From positions 5,952,001 to 6,016,000 of the forward strand of contig NZ_CP082164.1 of assembly GCF_023101685.1 (NCBI RefSeq): 64,000 nucleotides of DNA, given 5' to 3'. The stretch's first letter is position 1. Every line of letters begins with the position of its first letter. Source of the stretch: Bradyrhizobium sp. 186. GTDB taxonomy: Bacteria; Pseudomonadota; Alphaproteobacteria; Rhizobiales; Xanthobacteraceae. Made by a program: the position numbers and the translations under genes. The notes under the pieces are model-generated. The model was given only the letters and a program-made list of their open reading frames with translations, searched no databases and was not told the DNA's origin. Below are positions 47,717 through 57,200 of the stretch, piece by piece.

Positions 47717-49294
47717 TTACCAGTTGCGCTGAGCGCGGAGGAGCAGGGTAAAGGTGTCCTGATCCTTGAGCTCGTAGGTTGCAACCGGCTTAGCGGTCGT
47801 CCCGGACGGGGCAAGAGTGCTAACGATACCAGAATACTTCTGGTCAACGCGGGTCCAGGCAAAGTCAGCCGAGAACGTCAGGTTCTTGACCGGGGTCCAG
47901 CGGGTGATGATACCCGCCTGTTCGATGGCGAAGTCCGGATTACATCCCGTCACACCGGCCACGACACCGACAGCAAACGTGCCGCCAGCACCGCACAGAG
48001 CGGTCTTGGCCAGCGAACCGAACTGCGCCTGAGCGTAGGCGCCGTAGATCGCCGTGTTCCAGTAGGGATCCCAGTTATGGGTGTAAGCGCCACGGAAGCC
48101 CCAGGTCTTGACGGTTTCTTGCGAAGAACCGCCACCCAGCGAAGTGTACACCGTGTCCGGAGCATTGGCAAAGCCCACGCTGCCGTAGGCGACGTTCGAA
48201 CCACCGAACATCGAGTAGCTGCTGCCCGCGAGGTTCTGGAAGTTGTAGCGGGTCGCGCCATCCGTGTAGACGCCCTGGATGTTGATCACGTCACCCGCAC
48301 CGGTCGGGATGTTCTTGATCGACAGAGCGAGCTGAACCGCCCAACCCCACTTGTCGTCGGGATGGCCAGTCGGCTCGGTCGCGCCGTAGTAGGCAACGTG
48401 GTTGTCATGCGCAGCCACCGACGCCTGGAAGAGACCCCAAGCCTGGTCGACACGCACCATACCAACGAGGTTCGGCGAGCGCGAACCGCCGATGGCGTTG
48501 GCGCCGTAGGAACCACCGAGGATGCCAGCTGCAGTCGCACCCGCCAGGTTCAGGTTGCCAGCCTGGTAGTAGGCTGTCGCATCTTCCGCCGAGAACGCCG
48601 CCGTCACGCCCTGGCCGAAGTCAGCGGTGTAGGAGAACTGGGCCACACCAGTGACCGTGCCGCTGCCGCCGACGAGACCGTCGTAGTTGTTGCCGGGATA
48701 GTTGGTCCAGGGCGCGTCGAACTGCGACACGGCCTTACCCATCGTGAAGCCGGCGAACTGGATGAAGGCGTAGTACACGCCGAGCGAACCGCCCGAGGTG
48801 GCGCCGTCGGTGCCGTTGACCGCCGAACCAACGAGTGCCGGGGTCGCACCCGAGGTGTTGAGGGCCAGCGTGCTGCTGTAGGCGGTCGTACCGAACGCGC
48901 TGCCGGTGCCGGCATAGTTGCCGGTCGTCCAGGAGAACACGCCGTCGAAAAACGTGCGGACGACGCCATACTCGGTCGCGGTGCGCGTGTCGATGTTGAG
49001 GTCTTCACGAGCGCGCATCGTGTAGTAGTTGGACAGACGGTTGCGCGAACCGTTGTTCGAGGTGAACTGACCATTGTAGTCCGAGTTGGTGTTCAGCGCG
49101 ACCTCAGCGCGCAGATAACCACCCAGCTTGATGCAAGTGTCAGTGCCAGGGATGTAGTAGAAACCCGCACCGTAGAGCGAACAAATTTTCACGTATTCGA
49201 CCGCTTTGGCCTTTACGGGAAGATCAGCCGCTTGTGCTCCCCCCACGGCGAGCAGTGCTGCCGCGGAGCCGAGCAAAAGGCCCTTGAACTTCAT
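47717..49294 (-). CDS. Porin, alphaproteobacterial type (copy 2)
   Basis: 525 residues, start ATG 49294 after the same GGAGG site as copy 1. Signal peptide [26 protein letters not shown]. Same barrel as copy 1; differences cluster in loops (LNLAGATAAGILGG against [25 protein letters not shown] against VFVTGSSQ). In the DNA, 48250-48490 agrees with 40630-40870 except for about two bases, while other parts differ more. This patchwork suggests gene conversion between the copies. Trimeric general porin; the codon use is that of a highly expressed gene. Confidence 0.93.
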   Translation of the reverse strand: MKFKGLLLGSAAALLAVGGAQAADLPVKAKAVEYVKICSLYGAGFYYIPGTDTCIKLGGYLRAEVALNTNSDYNGQFTSNNGSRNRLSNYYTMRAREDLNIDTRTATEYGVVRTFFDGVFSWTTGNYAGTGSAFGTTAYSSTLALNTSGATPALVGSAVNGTDGATSGGSLGVYYAFIQFAGFTMGKAVSQFDAPWTNYPGNNYDGLVGGSGTVTGVAQFSYTADFGQGVTAAFSAEDATAYYQAGNLNLAGATAAGILGGSYGANAIGGSRSPNLVGMVRVDQAWGLFQASVAAHDNHVAYYGATEPTGHPDDKWGWAVQLALSIKNIPTGAGDVINIQGVYTDGATRYNFQNLAGSSYSMFGGSNVAYGSVGFANAPDTVYTSLGGGSSQETVKTWGFRGAYTHNWDPYWNTAIYGAYAQAQFGSLAKTALCGAGGTFAVGVVAGVTGCNPDFAIEQAGIITRWTPVKNLTFSADFAWTRVDQKYSGIVSTLAPSGTTAKPVATYELKDQDTFTLLLRAQRNW

Positions 49295-49847
49295 GTTAAA
49301 CCTCCAAGTTGAAGCCCCGTACAATTCCTCGTACAAAGCCGATTGAGCTACCCGCGAAAAGACGTTGGAAATCAACGCATCCTCGTAACGATGGTCTACT
49401 TAAGCGAAAGACCTAAACGGGACGACCTCGGGATGCCCCCCTCCGTCGCTCAGTCACAATTACTGAACGTCCTTGCACACACAACAAGAGAACGCTCCGA
49501 AACGGGCATATGAAGCGCGTTTTCCAAGAGGTGTTGCACAAATAACACGTAGATGTGATCAAACCGACCTTGCAACTTATTGTTTTTACTTATGTTTTTG
49601 AGAAGGTTCCATTTGCCGCCAAATTTCCCCACCTAGGGCGACGCAAGCGAGCTGAGGCCTTGTTGCGGTTCAGGCGCGCTCGAATCGTAGAATCGGACAG
49701 GGACTCAAGAGGACGCGCAAAAGCCTCTCGACGTAGCGACAGGCACGCCATCCGCCAAACAGCAGGCAAGGTCCGCGGCGGAAACGCTAACAGCGGAGAC
49801 TCTATATGGATAGCAGGGGATATTGAGATCGGGGCCGGCAGCTCGGC
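49295..49847. promoter_or_regulatory. Upstream region of porin 2
   Basis: 553 bp, no gene recognised. It contains ACTTAAGCGA (49399-49408) and TCAGTCACAATTACTGA (49450-49466), matching elements upstream of porin 1, plus CGTACAA twice near 49320. A locally AT-rich stretch at 49530-49610 is of unknown meaning. Confidence 0.45.
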
Positions 49848-49941
49848 TGGCGGAGACGGAGGGATTCGAACCCTCGATAGGCCTTTACAAGCCTATAACG
49901 GTTTAGCAAACCGCCGCCTTCAGCCACTCGGCCACGTCTCC
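49848..49941 (-). tRNA. tRNA-Ser (anticodon GCT)
   Basis: A serine-type tRNA with a long variable arm. The acceptor GGAGACG pairs with the 3' GTCTCC; the D loop is GGCCGAGTGGCTGAAGGC; the anticodon loop TTTGCTAAA gives GCT, reading AGC/AGU; the T loop is GGTTCGAATCC. A CCA end is encoded (49848-49850). No repeat of its 3' end was found near the integrase at 41.9 kb. Confidence 0.97.
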
Positions 49942-50102
49942 AATATGCCGGGTATGCCCGACACGGCGGCGAGCCGCAAGCGGCAGAATTGAGGTCGGCG
50001 CGTTCTTTCACCTGAAAGCCGCCATCGGCCGGCCACGCAAGCCTCGCGGCAGCATCCGCGGTGCAGCCTGATTCGCGTTCTCCTTATATGGTGTGTCCGC
50101 AT

Positions 50103-50331
50103 CTAGCGGCAGGAGCGCCAGACTCGCCAATGCGAGGGCGAAATCGGCACCGGCTCGCCGGTCCAGACATTGAACCATATGGCGGACTTGGAACCACAGG
50201 CCGGACTTGCGCCGGCATGGAAAGGTCCAGGGCACAATGCCGGTCTTTTGCGGCCGCCCGAGTTCCAGATCGCATTCATCGGGCGCGATCTGAATCGGGA
50301 GCCATTGGCCATTCTTGTCGGGGTCGCTCAT
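50103..50331 (-). pseudogene. Frameshifted small protein gene
   Basis: From the ATG at 50331 the frame reads MSDPDKNGQWLPIQIAPDEC and on to PWTFPCRR, a start typical of small rhizobial proteins (DPDKNGxWLPI, ending with a HWRxW motif). The expected end, SAIWFNVWTGEPVP and ISPSHWRVW, is found in another frame, closing at 50103. A one-base shift near 50165-50215 separates the parts. The product is of unknown function. A sequencing error would give the same picture. Confidence 0.55.
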
Positions 50332-50404
50332 GCCGCGCAGGTCTAGGCGGCGGCACGACGCATGGTCTTGATTCAGCGCAACCGGGCTCGGCGCGATTCT
50401 CGGC

Positions 50405-50671
50405 TCAGTGCGTGGAAACCCACGCCCTCGCCTCGCGCTGCGCGGCCGATATCTCGGCGTCCGACATCTGTCCGGCGACTTCCTGGCGCAACGTGACGGC
50501 GTCCTTGCGGCCCTTCAGCGCGGCAAGGTTGAACCATTTGTGTGCGGCGACGAGATCGACGAGGCCGGAACGGCCGCTCGCCCAATAGATCCCGCGCTCG
50601 AACAGCACGTCCGACAGCGCGCCCGCGTCGATCGGCGTCGCCGTCTCCAGATCGAATGTACCCTGAAACAT
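50405..50671 (-). CDS. Small Sel1-like protein
   Basis: 88 residues from the ATG at 50671 (MFQGTFDLETATPIDAGALSD). DLVAAHKWFNLAALKGRKDA is the alpha-helical repeat typical of Sel1/TPR-like units (LVAAHKWFNLAA), then REARAWVSTH. A GGGGATGCG ribosome region is ahead. Conserved in Bradyrhizobium by memory; no enzymatic role can be inferred. Confidence 0.65.
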   Translation of the reverse strand: MFQGTFDLETATPIDAGALSDVLFERGIYWASGRSGLVDLVAAHKWFNLAALKGRKDAVTLRQEVAGQMSDAEISAAQREARAWVSTH

Positions 50672-50736
50672 AACGCATCCCCTTTTTCTTCTGCCGGCTT
50701 GTTCGCCCGAGCGCGGCTCCCGTCCAACTCTGATTT

Positions 50737-50783
50737 GGCATGATCCTTCCCGGAAAACCGGAAGCCACTTTTCCGGGATCATG
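50737..50783. repeat. GCATGATCC palindromic repeat
   Basis: GCATGATCC (50737-50745) and GGATCATGC (50775-50783) enclose a TCCCGGAAAA/TTTTCCGGGA stem; I recall this as a very abundant small repeat of Bradyrhizobium and relatives. Confidence 0.7.
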
Positions 50784-51043
50784 CGCTGTTCAACTCATCC
50801 CCATGCCGTTTGCCGGCTTGTTGGAGGCGATGATGGCGGGCAAATTTGAATGGCAGTTTAAGCATCGCGATGAAGGGACCGTAAACGCGGAAGCCCGACG
50901 CGCGCGAACGGAATGCAAGAAGTCCGCAATTGACGGCCACTTCTGCGATTCGTCAGATTCGGTTTACCCTGCGATTTTTGGACAACGATAACCATCGCGC
51001 GCGGTGGCGGGCGCTGTCGCGTACACTCCGCCACGCCTTATCT
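50784..51043. other. No gene recognised
   Basis: Only a short open frame with no features (50740-50991). Possibly promoter DNA of the Sel1-like gene on the minus strand. Confidence 0.35.
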
Positions 51044-51137
51044 TCACCCGCGAAGGCGGGTGACCCAGTATTCCAGAGACGGCAGTCATCCATCGAGAAG
51101 CCGCGGCGTACTGGATCGCCCGGTCGGAGCCGGGCGA
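51044..51137. repeat. Two-hairpin dispersed repeat
   Basis: TCACCCGCGAAGGCGGGTGA (51044-51063) and TCGCCCGG...CCGGGCGA (51116-51137) flank a segment with CCAGTATTCCAGAG and GCGTACTGGAT. I recall this combination as a common Bradyrhizobium repeat. Probably a non-autonomous element. Confidence 0.65.
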
Positions 51138-51552
51138 TGACACCGCGAATGGGAAAACGACGCACGGACGCCGCGCAATGAAAAAGCCGCAGCTCTCGCC
51201 TGCCCCAAGGCAGCGCTGCCACGTCACGGTCAGATCAACAATGTCGGAAAAGGAATGCCGGCAATACCCCGGCCTCAAGAGAACGAGGGCGTCGGCGAAC
51301 ACGTCAGGACCAGATTTCACTTTGGCCCGAAGGCCGCCTGTGAAATTGCGGAGCCCTGTGAAGGAGACCCGCACCGAACGAAGAAAACTTGTTTCTTCTG
51401 CCGGACCGGACTTCGGCGAGCGAACCCGCGAAAGAAAACGATCCGACCGTTGACCTGATGTCTCGCCGACACCCTCTATCGTCGACCAGAACCTTTTGAG
51501 AGGCGCTGATGACGTGCCGGCTCTCTAGGAGCCGGCAACTTCAGAAGCGAAG
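51138..51552. other. No gene recognised
   Basis: About 415 bp between a repeat and the lysine-rich peptide gene. Open frames present have no family features. Confidence 0.35.
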
Positions 51553-51645
51553 TTACTTCTTCTTCTTCGCGACCTTGCGGGTCTTCTTCGCAGTCTTCTT
51601 CACTGCGCTCTTCGCCTTCTTCGCCTTCTTCGCTTTCTTGGCCAT
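51553..51645 (-). CDS. 30-residue lysine/alanine-rich histone H1-like peptide
   Basis: Too short for usual gene finders. ATG at 51645, stop at 51553, GGAGGG ribosome site 6 bp ahead. The product starts MAKKAKKAKKAKSAVKKTAK and has the KKTAKKTRKVAKKKK end; 17 of 30 residues are Lys or Arg. It resembles the C-terminal tail of histone H1 and of AlgP/HupN-type bacterial proteins, so may bind DNA or RNA without a fixed fold. Lysine codons and frame-specific structure support coding. Confidence 0.75.
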   Translation of the reverse strand: MAKKAKKAKKAKSAVKKTAKKTRKVAKKKK

Positions 51646-52165
51646 GTTGCCCTCCGATGTGTGAGATGGCTGTAATCGCTGCGTGCACTCGGGGATCGAG
51701 ATGCACTTCATCCCGAATACACCAACACAACGAAAAAAACAGCGTCTCGCTTAAGGAAGTGTTGACGGCGCAAAGCGCACGCGCCTCGCGCGCTCGATGC
51801 GGGTGTGCGAAGAGAGGCGCGCTTGCAATCGCAAAGAGCGCCGTCGCATCGACGTCGGCGAGAGCAGCGATTGCAGGAAAACTCTATGCAGCAAGTATTT
51901 TTCTGCGCTCGCGCATTGCGCATGATCGATGCTGTGATGCGTGTCGCTGTTCGCTCGATCGCGTCGTAGAGGCGTTTCGCGGACTCTGAGTCGCGGATTT
52001 TGGCAACGAAAATATTTTCATGCTTAACGGCGCGAGCGCTCGCCGGAGCGCGTCCAAGTCACCTTTTTGCGCGAATCGCATCACGGCGATTCGGAGGCGC
52101 TTCGCGGGTTTGAGCGGGATGATGTTTGCCGCCGATGACGCGCGCGAGCGTCGCATCTCGAACTG
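51646..52165. other. Low-information stretch upstream of the basic peptide gene
   Basis: About 520 bp with several overlapping open frames on both strands, none with recognisable features. It is locally rich in GCGCG and CGCGAG words. The first 100 bp should hold the promoter of the peptide gene. Confidence 0.35.
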
Positions 52166-52196
52166 AAGCGAGGTGACGGAGGTCGTCCGTCACCTC
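52166..52196 (-). terminator. 13-bp hairpin after gatB
   Basis: GCGAGGTGACGGA (52166-52178), loop of five, TCCGTCACCTCGC (52184-52196) is a perfect stem 16-46 bp after the gatB stop. No T-run follows. Confidence 0.55.
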
Positions 52197-52211
52197 GCTC
52201 GACGCGCGACG

Positions 52212-53690
52212 TCAGATGCCGAGCTTGGACTTGAGCAGGTCGTTGACTGCTTGCGGGTTGGCCTTGCCGCCGGATGACTTCATCACCTGGCCGACGAACC
52301 AGCCGAGCGACTGTGGCTTGTCCTTGACCTGCGCGGCCTTGTCGGGATTGGCCGCGATGATGTCGTCGACCACCTTCTCGATCGCCGAGAGGTCGGTGAC
52401 CTGCTTCATGCCACGGCTTTCGACGAGCGCGCGGGGATCGCCGCCCTCCTGCCAGACGATCTCGAACAGATCCTTCGCGATCTTGCCGGAGATCGTGCCC
52501 TCGCCGATCAGATCGATGATCGCAGCAAGCTGCTGCGCGCTGACCGGAGAGCCCGTAATATCCCGGCCTTCCTTGTTGAGACGGCCGAACAGCTCGTTGA
52601 TCACCCAGTTTGCTGCCATCTTGCCGTCGCGGGCGCGGTTGCCGAGCTTGTCCAGCACGGTCTCGTAGAACACCGCGCTCTCGCGCTCGGCGACAAGCAC
52701 GCTCGCGTCGTAGCTCGACAGACCGAAATCGGCGACGAAACGCGTCTTCTTCTGGTCCGGCAGCTCGGGCAGCTCAACTTTCAGCGCATCGACGAAGCTC
52801 TGCGAGAATTCCAGCGGCAACAGATCGGGATCGGGGAAGTAGCGGTAGTCGTGCGCCTCTTCCTTGGACCGCATCGAACGCGTCTCGCCCTTGTTGGGGT
52901 CGTAGAGCCGCGTTTCCTGGTCGATGACGCCGCCATCCTCGATGATTTCAATCTGGCGCCGCGCCTCGTACTCGATCGCCTGGCCGATGAAGTTGATCGA
53001 GTTCATGTTCTTGATCTCGCAGCGGGTGCCGAGCGGCCCTCCCGGCTTGCGCACGGAGACGTTGACGTCGGCGCGCAAGCTCCCTTTCTCCATGTCGCCG
53101 TCGCAGGTGCCGAGATAGCGCAGGATCGAGCGCAGCTTGGTCACATAAGCCTTGGCCTGCTCGGCGTCGCGGATATGGGGTTTTGACACGATCTCCATCA
53201 GCGCCACGCCGCAGCGGTTGAGATCGACATAAGACATGGTCGGCGACTGATCGTGCAGCAATTTGCCGGCGTCCTGCTCCAGATGCAGCCGCTCGATGCC
53301 GACGGTGACGCTGCGGCCGCCGTCGAGCTCGACCAGCACCTCACCCTCGCCCACCACCGGCGACTTGTACTGGCTGATCTGGTAGCCCTGCGGCGAATCC
53401 GCATAGAAATAGTTCTTGCGGTCGAACACCGAGCGCAGGTTGATCTGCGCATTGAGGCCTAATCCGGTCCTGACAGCCTGCCTGACGCATTCCTCGTTGA
53501 TGACGGGCAGCATGCCCGGCATCGCGGCATCGACCAGCGAGACATGGCTGTTCGGTTCGCCGCCGAACGCGGTGGAGGCGCCCGAGAACAGCTTTGAGTT
53601 CGACGTCACCTGAGCATGGATCTCCATGCCGATGACTATCTCCCAGTCGCCGGTGGCTCCTTTAAGAAGCTTATGCGTGGCCGTGCTCAT
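52212..53690 (-). CDS. gatB: Asp/Glu-tRNA amidotransferase subunit B
   Basis: Binds the mischarged tRNA and phosphorylates its Asp/Glu. 492 residues. [21 protein letters not shown] at the start, [26 protein letters not shown] and the C-terminal YqeY-like tail ([20 protein letters not shown]). The start is the ATG at 53690, overlapping the preceding gene's stop (ATGA); longer open frames upstream are not real. Confidence 0.97.
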   Translation of the reverse strand: MSTATHKLLKGATGDWEIVIGMEIHAQVTSNSKLFSGASTAFGGEPNSHVSLVDAAMPGMLPVINEECVRQAVRTGLGLNAQINLRSVFDRKNYFYADSPQGYQISQYKSPVVGEGEVLVELDGGRSVTVGIERLHLEQDAGKLLHDQSPTMSYVDLNRCGVALMEIVSKPHIRDAEQAKAYVTKLRSILRYLGTCDGDMEKGSLRADVNVSVRKPGGPLGTRCEIKNMNSINFIGQAIEYEARRQIEIIEDGGVIDQETRLYDPNKGETRSMRSKEEAHDYRYFPDPDLLPLEFSQSFVDALKVELPELPDQKKTRFVADFGLSSYDASVLVAERESAVFYETVLDKLGNRARDGKMAANWVINELFGRLNKEGRDITGSPVSAQQLAAIIDLIGEGTISGKIAKDLFEIVWQEGGDPRALVESRGMKQVTDLSAIEKVVDDIIAANPDKAAQVKDKPQSLGWFVGQVMKSSGGKANPQAVNDLLKSKLGI

Positions 53691-53989
53691 GTCTTGCTCC
53701 CGAGCAGCGTGGCAGCGATCCGCTCCCACTCCGCCTGCAATGAATCCTTTGCCGTGGGCTGGCCGGCCTGGCGATACCAGTAGCCGGCGTTGCCGAGGTC
53801 GCCCTCGACACGGTGCAGATAGGCGTGCACCCAGGCGGCGTCGCGGCTGCTGTCGTCCTGAACGATCTTGTGCGCCTGGTCCCAGTCGCCCTTGGCGGCC
53901 CACCACAGGCCGGCGAGCGGCGCGCTGAGATCCGGCGCCGGCGAAGCGCCGTCGAGGCTGGCGATGAACGCCGCCACCGTCACCACCAC
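53687..53989 (-). CDS. Conserved small protein between gatA and gatB
   Basis: 100 residues, [20 protein letters not shown] then [20 protein letters not shown] and [20 protein letters not shown], a helical TPR-like pair (Trp, Gly, Asp, Ala pattern). Related proteins occur widely in bacteria, as I remember them, without known function. It overlaps gatA by ten bases and gatB by four, so it is translated with both. The conservation of aromatic residues argues for a folded protein. Confidence 0.8.
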   Translation of the reverse strand: MVVTVAAFIASLDGASPAPDLSAPLAGLWWAAKGDWDQAHKIVQDDSSRDAAWVHAYLHRVEGDLGNAGYWYRQAGQPTAKDSLQAEWERIAATLLGSKT

Positions 53990-55455
53990 CTCGCGGGCGT
54001 GAAGCGGCCGGCGGCCTGCTCGATCACCTCGCCGAGCGAGAACAGCGTCTCCTCGTCGAACGGACGGCCGATCAGTTGCAGGCCGAGCGGCAGACCCTGC
54101 GCGTCTTTGCCCGCGGGCACGCCAATGCCGGGCAGGCCCGCCATGTTCACGGTCACCGTGAAGATGTCATTCAGATACATCTCGACGGGGCCGGCGCCAC
54201 CCTTCTCGCCGATGCCGAAGGCGGCCGACGGCGTCGCGGGGGTGAGGATCGCGTTGACGCCCTTGGCGAAGCAATCCTCAAAATCCTTCTTGATCAACGT
54301 GCGCACTTTTTGCGCGCGCAGATAATAGGCGTCGTAATAGCCGGCGGAGAGCACGTAGGTGCCGATCATGACGCGGCGGCGGACCTCCGCGCCAAAACCT
54401 TCGGCGCGGGTGTTTTCGTACAGCTCGGTGATGTTCCTGCCCTGCTCGCGCAGGCCGTAGCGGACACCGTCATAGCGGGCGAGGTTCGACGAGGCCTCCG
54501 CCGGCGCCACGATATAATAGGCCGGCAGCGCGTACTTCGTGTGCGGGAGCGATACCTCGACGAGCTCGGCGCCGGCGGCCTTCAGCCAGTCGGCGCCGTC
54601 CTTCCAGAGCTTTTCGATTTCGGCCGGCATGCCGTCGAGGCGATATTCCTTGGGAATGCCGATCTTCATGCCCTTCACGGACCTGCCGACCGCCGTCTCG
54701 TAGTCCGGCACGGGCATATCGACCGAGGTCGTATCCTTCGGGTCATGACCGGCCATCGAGCGCAGCAGCATGGCGGCATCGCGCACGCTGCGAGCAATCG
54801 GGCCGGCCTGGTCGAGCGAGGAAGCAAAGGCGACGATGCCCCAGCGCGAGCAGCGGCCATAGGTCGGCTTGATGCCGACGGTCGCGGTGAACGCGGCCGG
54901 CTGGCGGATCGAGCCGCCGGTGTCGGTCGCAGTCGCGCCCATGCAGAGCAACGCGGCCACGGCGGACGCCGAGCCGCCGGACGAGCCGCCCGGCACCAGC
55001 GTCGTGTTGGAGCCGTCGCGCCGCCAGGGATTGCCGACCGGGCCGAAGCAGGAGGTCTCGTTCGACGAGCCCATCGCGAACTCGTCATTGTTGAGCTTGC
55101 CGAGCATCACGGCACCGTCGCGCCAGAGCTGCGAGGTCACGGTCGACTCGTAGGTCGGCACGAAATTGCCTAGGATTTTCGAGCACGCGGTGGTGCGCAC
55201 ACCCTTGGTCGCAAAGAGGTCCTTGATGCCCAGCGGTATGCCGGCGAGCGGACCGGCATCGCCCTTCCCGATCTTGGCGTCCGCCTCGCGCGCCATGGCG
55301 CGCGCCTGGTCCGGCGTCTCCATGATGAAGGCGTTGAGCACGCGGGCGGCTTCGATCGCGGAAAGATGCGCGTCGGTCAGCTCGAGCGACGTGAAAATCT
55401 TGGCCGCGAGACCCTTGCGGGCCTCGGCGAGCGTCAGTGATGTCAATTCGGTCAT
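53980..55455 (-). CDS. gatA: Asp/Glu-tRNA amidotransferase subunit A
   Basis: Supplies ammonia by hydrolysing glutamine. 491 residues. Amidase signature: [20 protein letters not shown] (catalytic Lys in IKD), [35 protein letters not shown] with the Ser-cisSer pair. Overlaps the 70-residue gene by four bases and the 100-residue gene by ten. Confidence 0.97.
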   Translation of the reverse strand: MTELTSLTLAEARKGLAAKIFTSLELTDAHLSAIEAARVLNAFIMETPDQARAMAREADAKIGKGDAGPLAGIPLGIKDLFATKGVRTTACSKILGNFVPTYESTVTSQLWRDGAVMLGKLNNDEFAMGSSNETSCFGPVGNPWRRDGSNTTLVPGGSSGGSASAVAALLCMGATATDTGGSIRQPAAFTATVGIKPTYGRCSRWGIVAFASSLDQAGPIARSVRDAAMLLRSMAGHDPKDTTSVDMPVPDYETAVGRSVKGMKIGIPKEYRLDGMPAEIEKLWKDGADWLKAAGAELVEVSLPHTKYALPAYYIVAPAEASSNLARYDGVRYGLREQGRNITELYENTRAEGFGAEVRRRVMIGTYVLSAGYYDAYYLRAQKVRTLIKKDFEDCFAKGVNAILTPATPSAAFGIGEKGGAGPVEMYLNDIFTVTVNMAGLPGIGVPAGKDAQGLPLGLQLIGRPFDEETLFSLGEVIEQAAGRFTPARWW

Positions 55456-55664
55456 TTATTGATCGGGCTACAGAAGAACGGAGACAGGGTCTTGTCGTTG
55501 GCCGGGTCGTCTTTCTTGGGCGAAGCTTTCGCCGCCGCCTCGATCTCGTCGAGCACGGCATTGACGGCCACATTGGGATCGGCAGCCTTGCCCTGCCGCT
55601 CCATCTTGTCGAGATAGTTCATATAGGCCTGGTAGGCCTTCTCATCGTCGCATAGCAGGCACAT
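55452..55664 (-). CDS. Small cysteine protein upstream of gatA
   Basis: 70 residues from the ATG at 55664: [20 protein letters not shown], then a charged helix and [11 protein letters not shown]. Cys2 and Cys5 (CxxC) with Cys65 may bind metal or form disulfides. The stop overlaps the gatA start (ATGA). Homologues recur next to gatA in Rhizobiales by memory. Not the longer frame to 55724. Confidence 0.7.
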   Translation of the reverse strand: MCLLCDDEKAYQAYMNYLDKMERQGKAADPNVAVNAVLDEIEAAAKASPKKDDPANDKTLSPFFCSPINK

Positions 55665-55694
55665 CGGACAAGGTCCTAAGAGTCTTTTATTTGA

Positions 55695-55743
55695 CGCGTT
55701 TTCTTTACGCGAACCGGTATCCACTTCGCTCGAAAACGCTATG
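55695..55743. repeat. Dispersed repeat (GAACCGGTATCCACTTCGCTCG)
   Basis: CGCGTTTTCTTTACGCGAAC then CGGTATCCACTTCGCTCGAA and AACGCTAT match a short sequence I recall as abundant in intergenic DNA of Bradyrhizobium and relatives. Present here between gatC and the small cysteine-protein gene. Confidence 0.65.
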
Positions 55744-55747
55744 TAAG

Positions 55748-56047
<300 letters not shown>

Positions 56048-56111
56048 CTAACGGCAAAACCTATCCGCCGTATAGCAGAGGCCCCTTTTGCGCTGCAACC
56101 GGCGCTGGGGA

Positions 56112-57188
56112 CTAGCCTGCCATCTGGCGCAGGCGCGCCAGGGCCGATTTCGCGAGATCCCGGGTCAATTCGGCCGCGGGGAGCTCCCTGCCCATGGCGA
56201 TCGCCTGCCCCGCCCAGAGATTGGTGAAATCGACCCTGCCCTGCTTCTCTGCCGCCGCCTTCAGTGGCGCCAGCGCCGTTGCGGCGTGGGGAAATGGCGG
56301 CGCATCCGGTGAGATCGGGCCGGCTTCGCGCATTAGCCGGTTCTGGACGCCGCGCGCCGGCCGCCCGGTCATGACGTTGGTCATGACGGTGGAATCATCG
56401 CGTCCCGCGGCAAGCGCGGCGCGCCCCGCCGCGCTCACCTTGGACTCCGGACATCGCAGGTAAGCGCTGCCGATCTGCACGCCGGACGCGCCCAGCGTGA
56501 AAGCCGCGGCAATGCCGCGCCCGTCCCCGATGCCGCCGGCCGCGATAACCGGCACTTTCACGGCGTCGACGATCTGCGGCACCAGCGCGAACGTACCGGG
56601 CTGCTCAGCGATGTTTTCGGTCAGGAACATGCCGCGATGGCCTCCAGCCTCGGCGCCTTGCGCGATCACCGCATCGACGCCGCGCTGATCGAGCCATACA
56701 GCTTCCCTCACGGTGGTCGCCGAGGAAATCACGAGACAGCCGGCCGCCTTGACGCGGTCGAGCAAGGCATGCTCCGGCAGGCCGAAATGGAAGCTGACGA
56801 CCTCCGGCTTCAATTCCTCCACGACCGCGCACATCGCCGCATCGAACGGTGCCCGGTTGGCTGCGTTGACCGGCGCCGCCGGATCGAGGCCGTGCTCGCT
56901 GTAATAGCCAGCGAGGCGTTGCTTCCAGCGCGCCTCCGCCTCCGCCGTGAGCTCGACGGGTGTGTGACAAAAGAAGTTCAAATTGACGGGCGCCGTCACG
57001 CGATGGCGAATGATGTTGACCTGCTCGCGGATCTTCTCCGCCGACAGCATCGCGCAGGGCAGCGATCCAAGCGCCCCGCCTTGCGCGGCCGCAACCACGA
57101 GATCCGCATCCATCACGCCGGCCATCGGCGCCAGCACGATCGGGAATTCGGTCTTGAAGAGATCGATCAGTCGACGGTCGGGCCACAT
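56112..57188 (-). CDS. Nitronate monooxygenase-like flavoprotein 1
   Basis: 358 residues, FMN TIM barrel. EFPIVLAPMAGVMDADLVVAAAQGGALGSL, GVDAVIAQGAEAGGHRGMF, VIAAGGIGDGRGIAAAFTLGASGVQIGSAYL. Nitronate monooxygenase (class I) oxidises propionate-3-nitronate or alkyl nitronates to detoxify them. The substrate is inferred. It follows a second enzyme of the same family 12 bp upstream, so they form a pair. Confidence 0.88.
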   Translation of the reverse strand: MWPDRRLIDLFKTEFPIVLAPMAGVMDADLVVAAAQGGALGSLPCAMLSAEKIREQVNIIRHRVTAPVNLNFFCHTPVELTAEAEARWKQRLAGYYSEHGLDPAAPVNAANRAPFDAAMCAVVEELKPEVVSFHFGLPEHALLDRVKAAGCLVISSATTVREAVWLDQRGVDAVIAQGAEAGGHRGMFLTENIAEQPGTFALVPQIVDAVKVPVIAAGGIGDGRGIAAAFTLGASGVQIGSAYLRCPESKVSAAGRAALAAGRDDSTVMTNVMTGRPARGVQNRLMREAGPISPDAPPFPHAATALAPLKAAAEKQGRVDFTNLWAGQAIAMGRELPAAELTRDLAKSALARLRQMAG

Positions 57189-57200
57189 GGTGGTGTCTCT

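Noticed and set aside
40105..49294. Complete prophage
   Set aside because: Only recombinases and a helicase are seen; no capsid, tail, terminase or lysis gene.
49848..49941. tRNA-Ser as attachment site for the 41.9-kb integrase
   Set aside because: The tRNA is intact, about 6 kb away beyond porin 2, and no second copy of its 3' end was found near the integrase.
51884..52156. 90-codon minus-strand frame beside gatB
   Set aside because: Low-complexity, no start support, no similarity.
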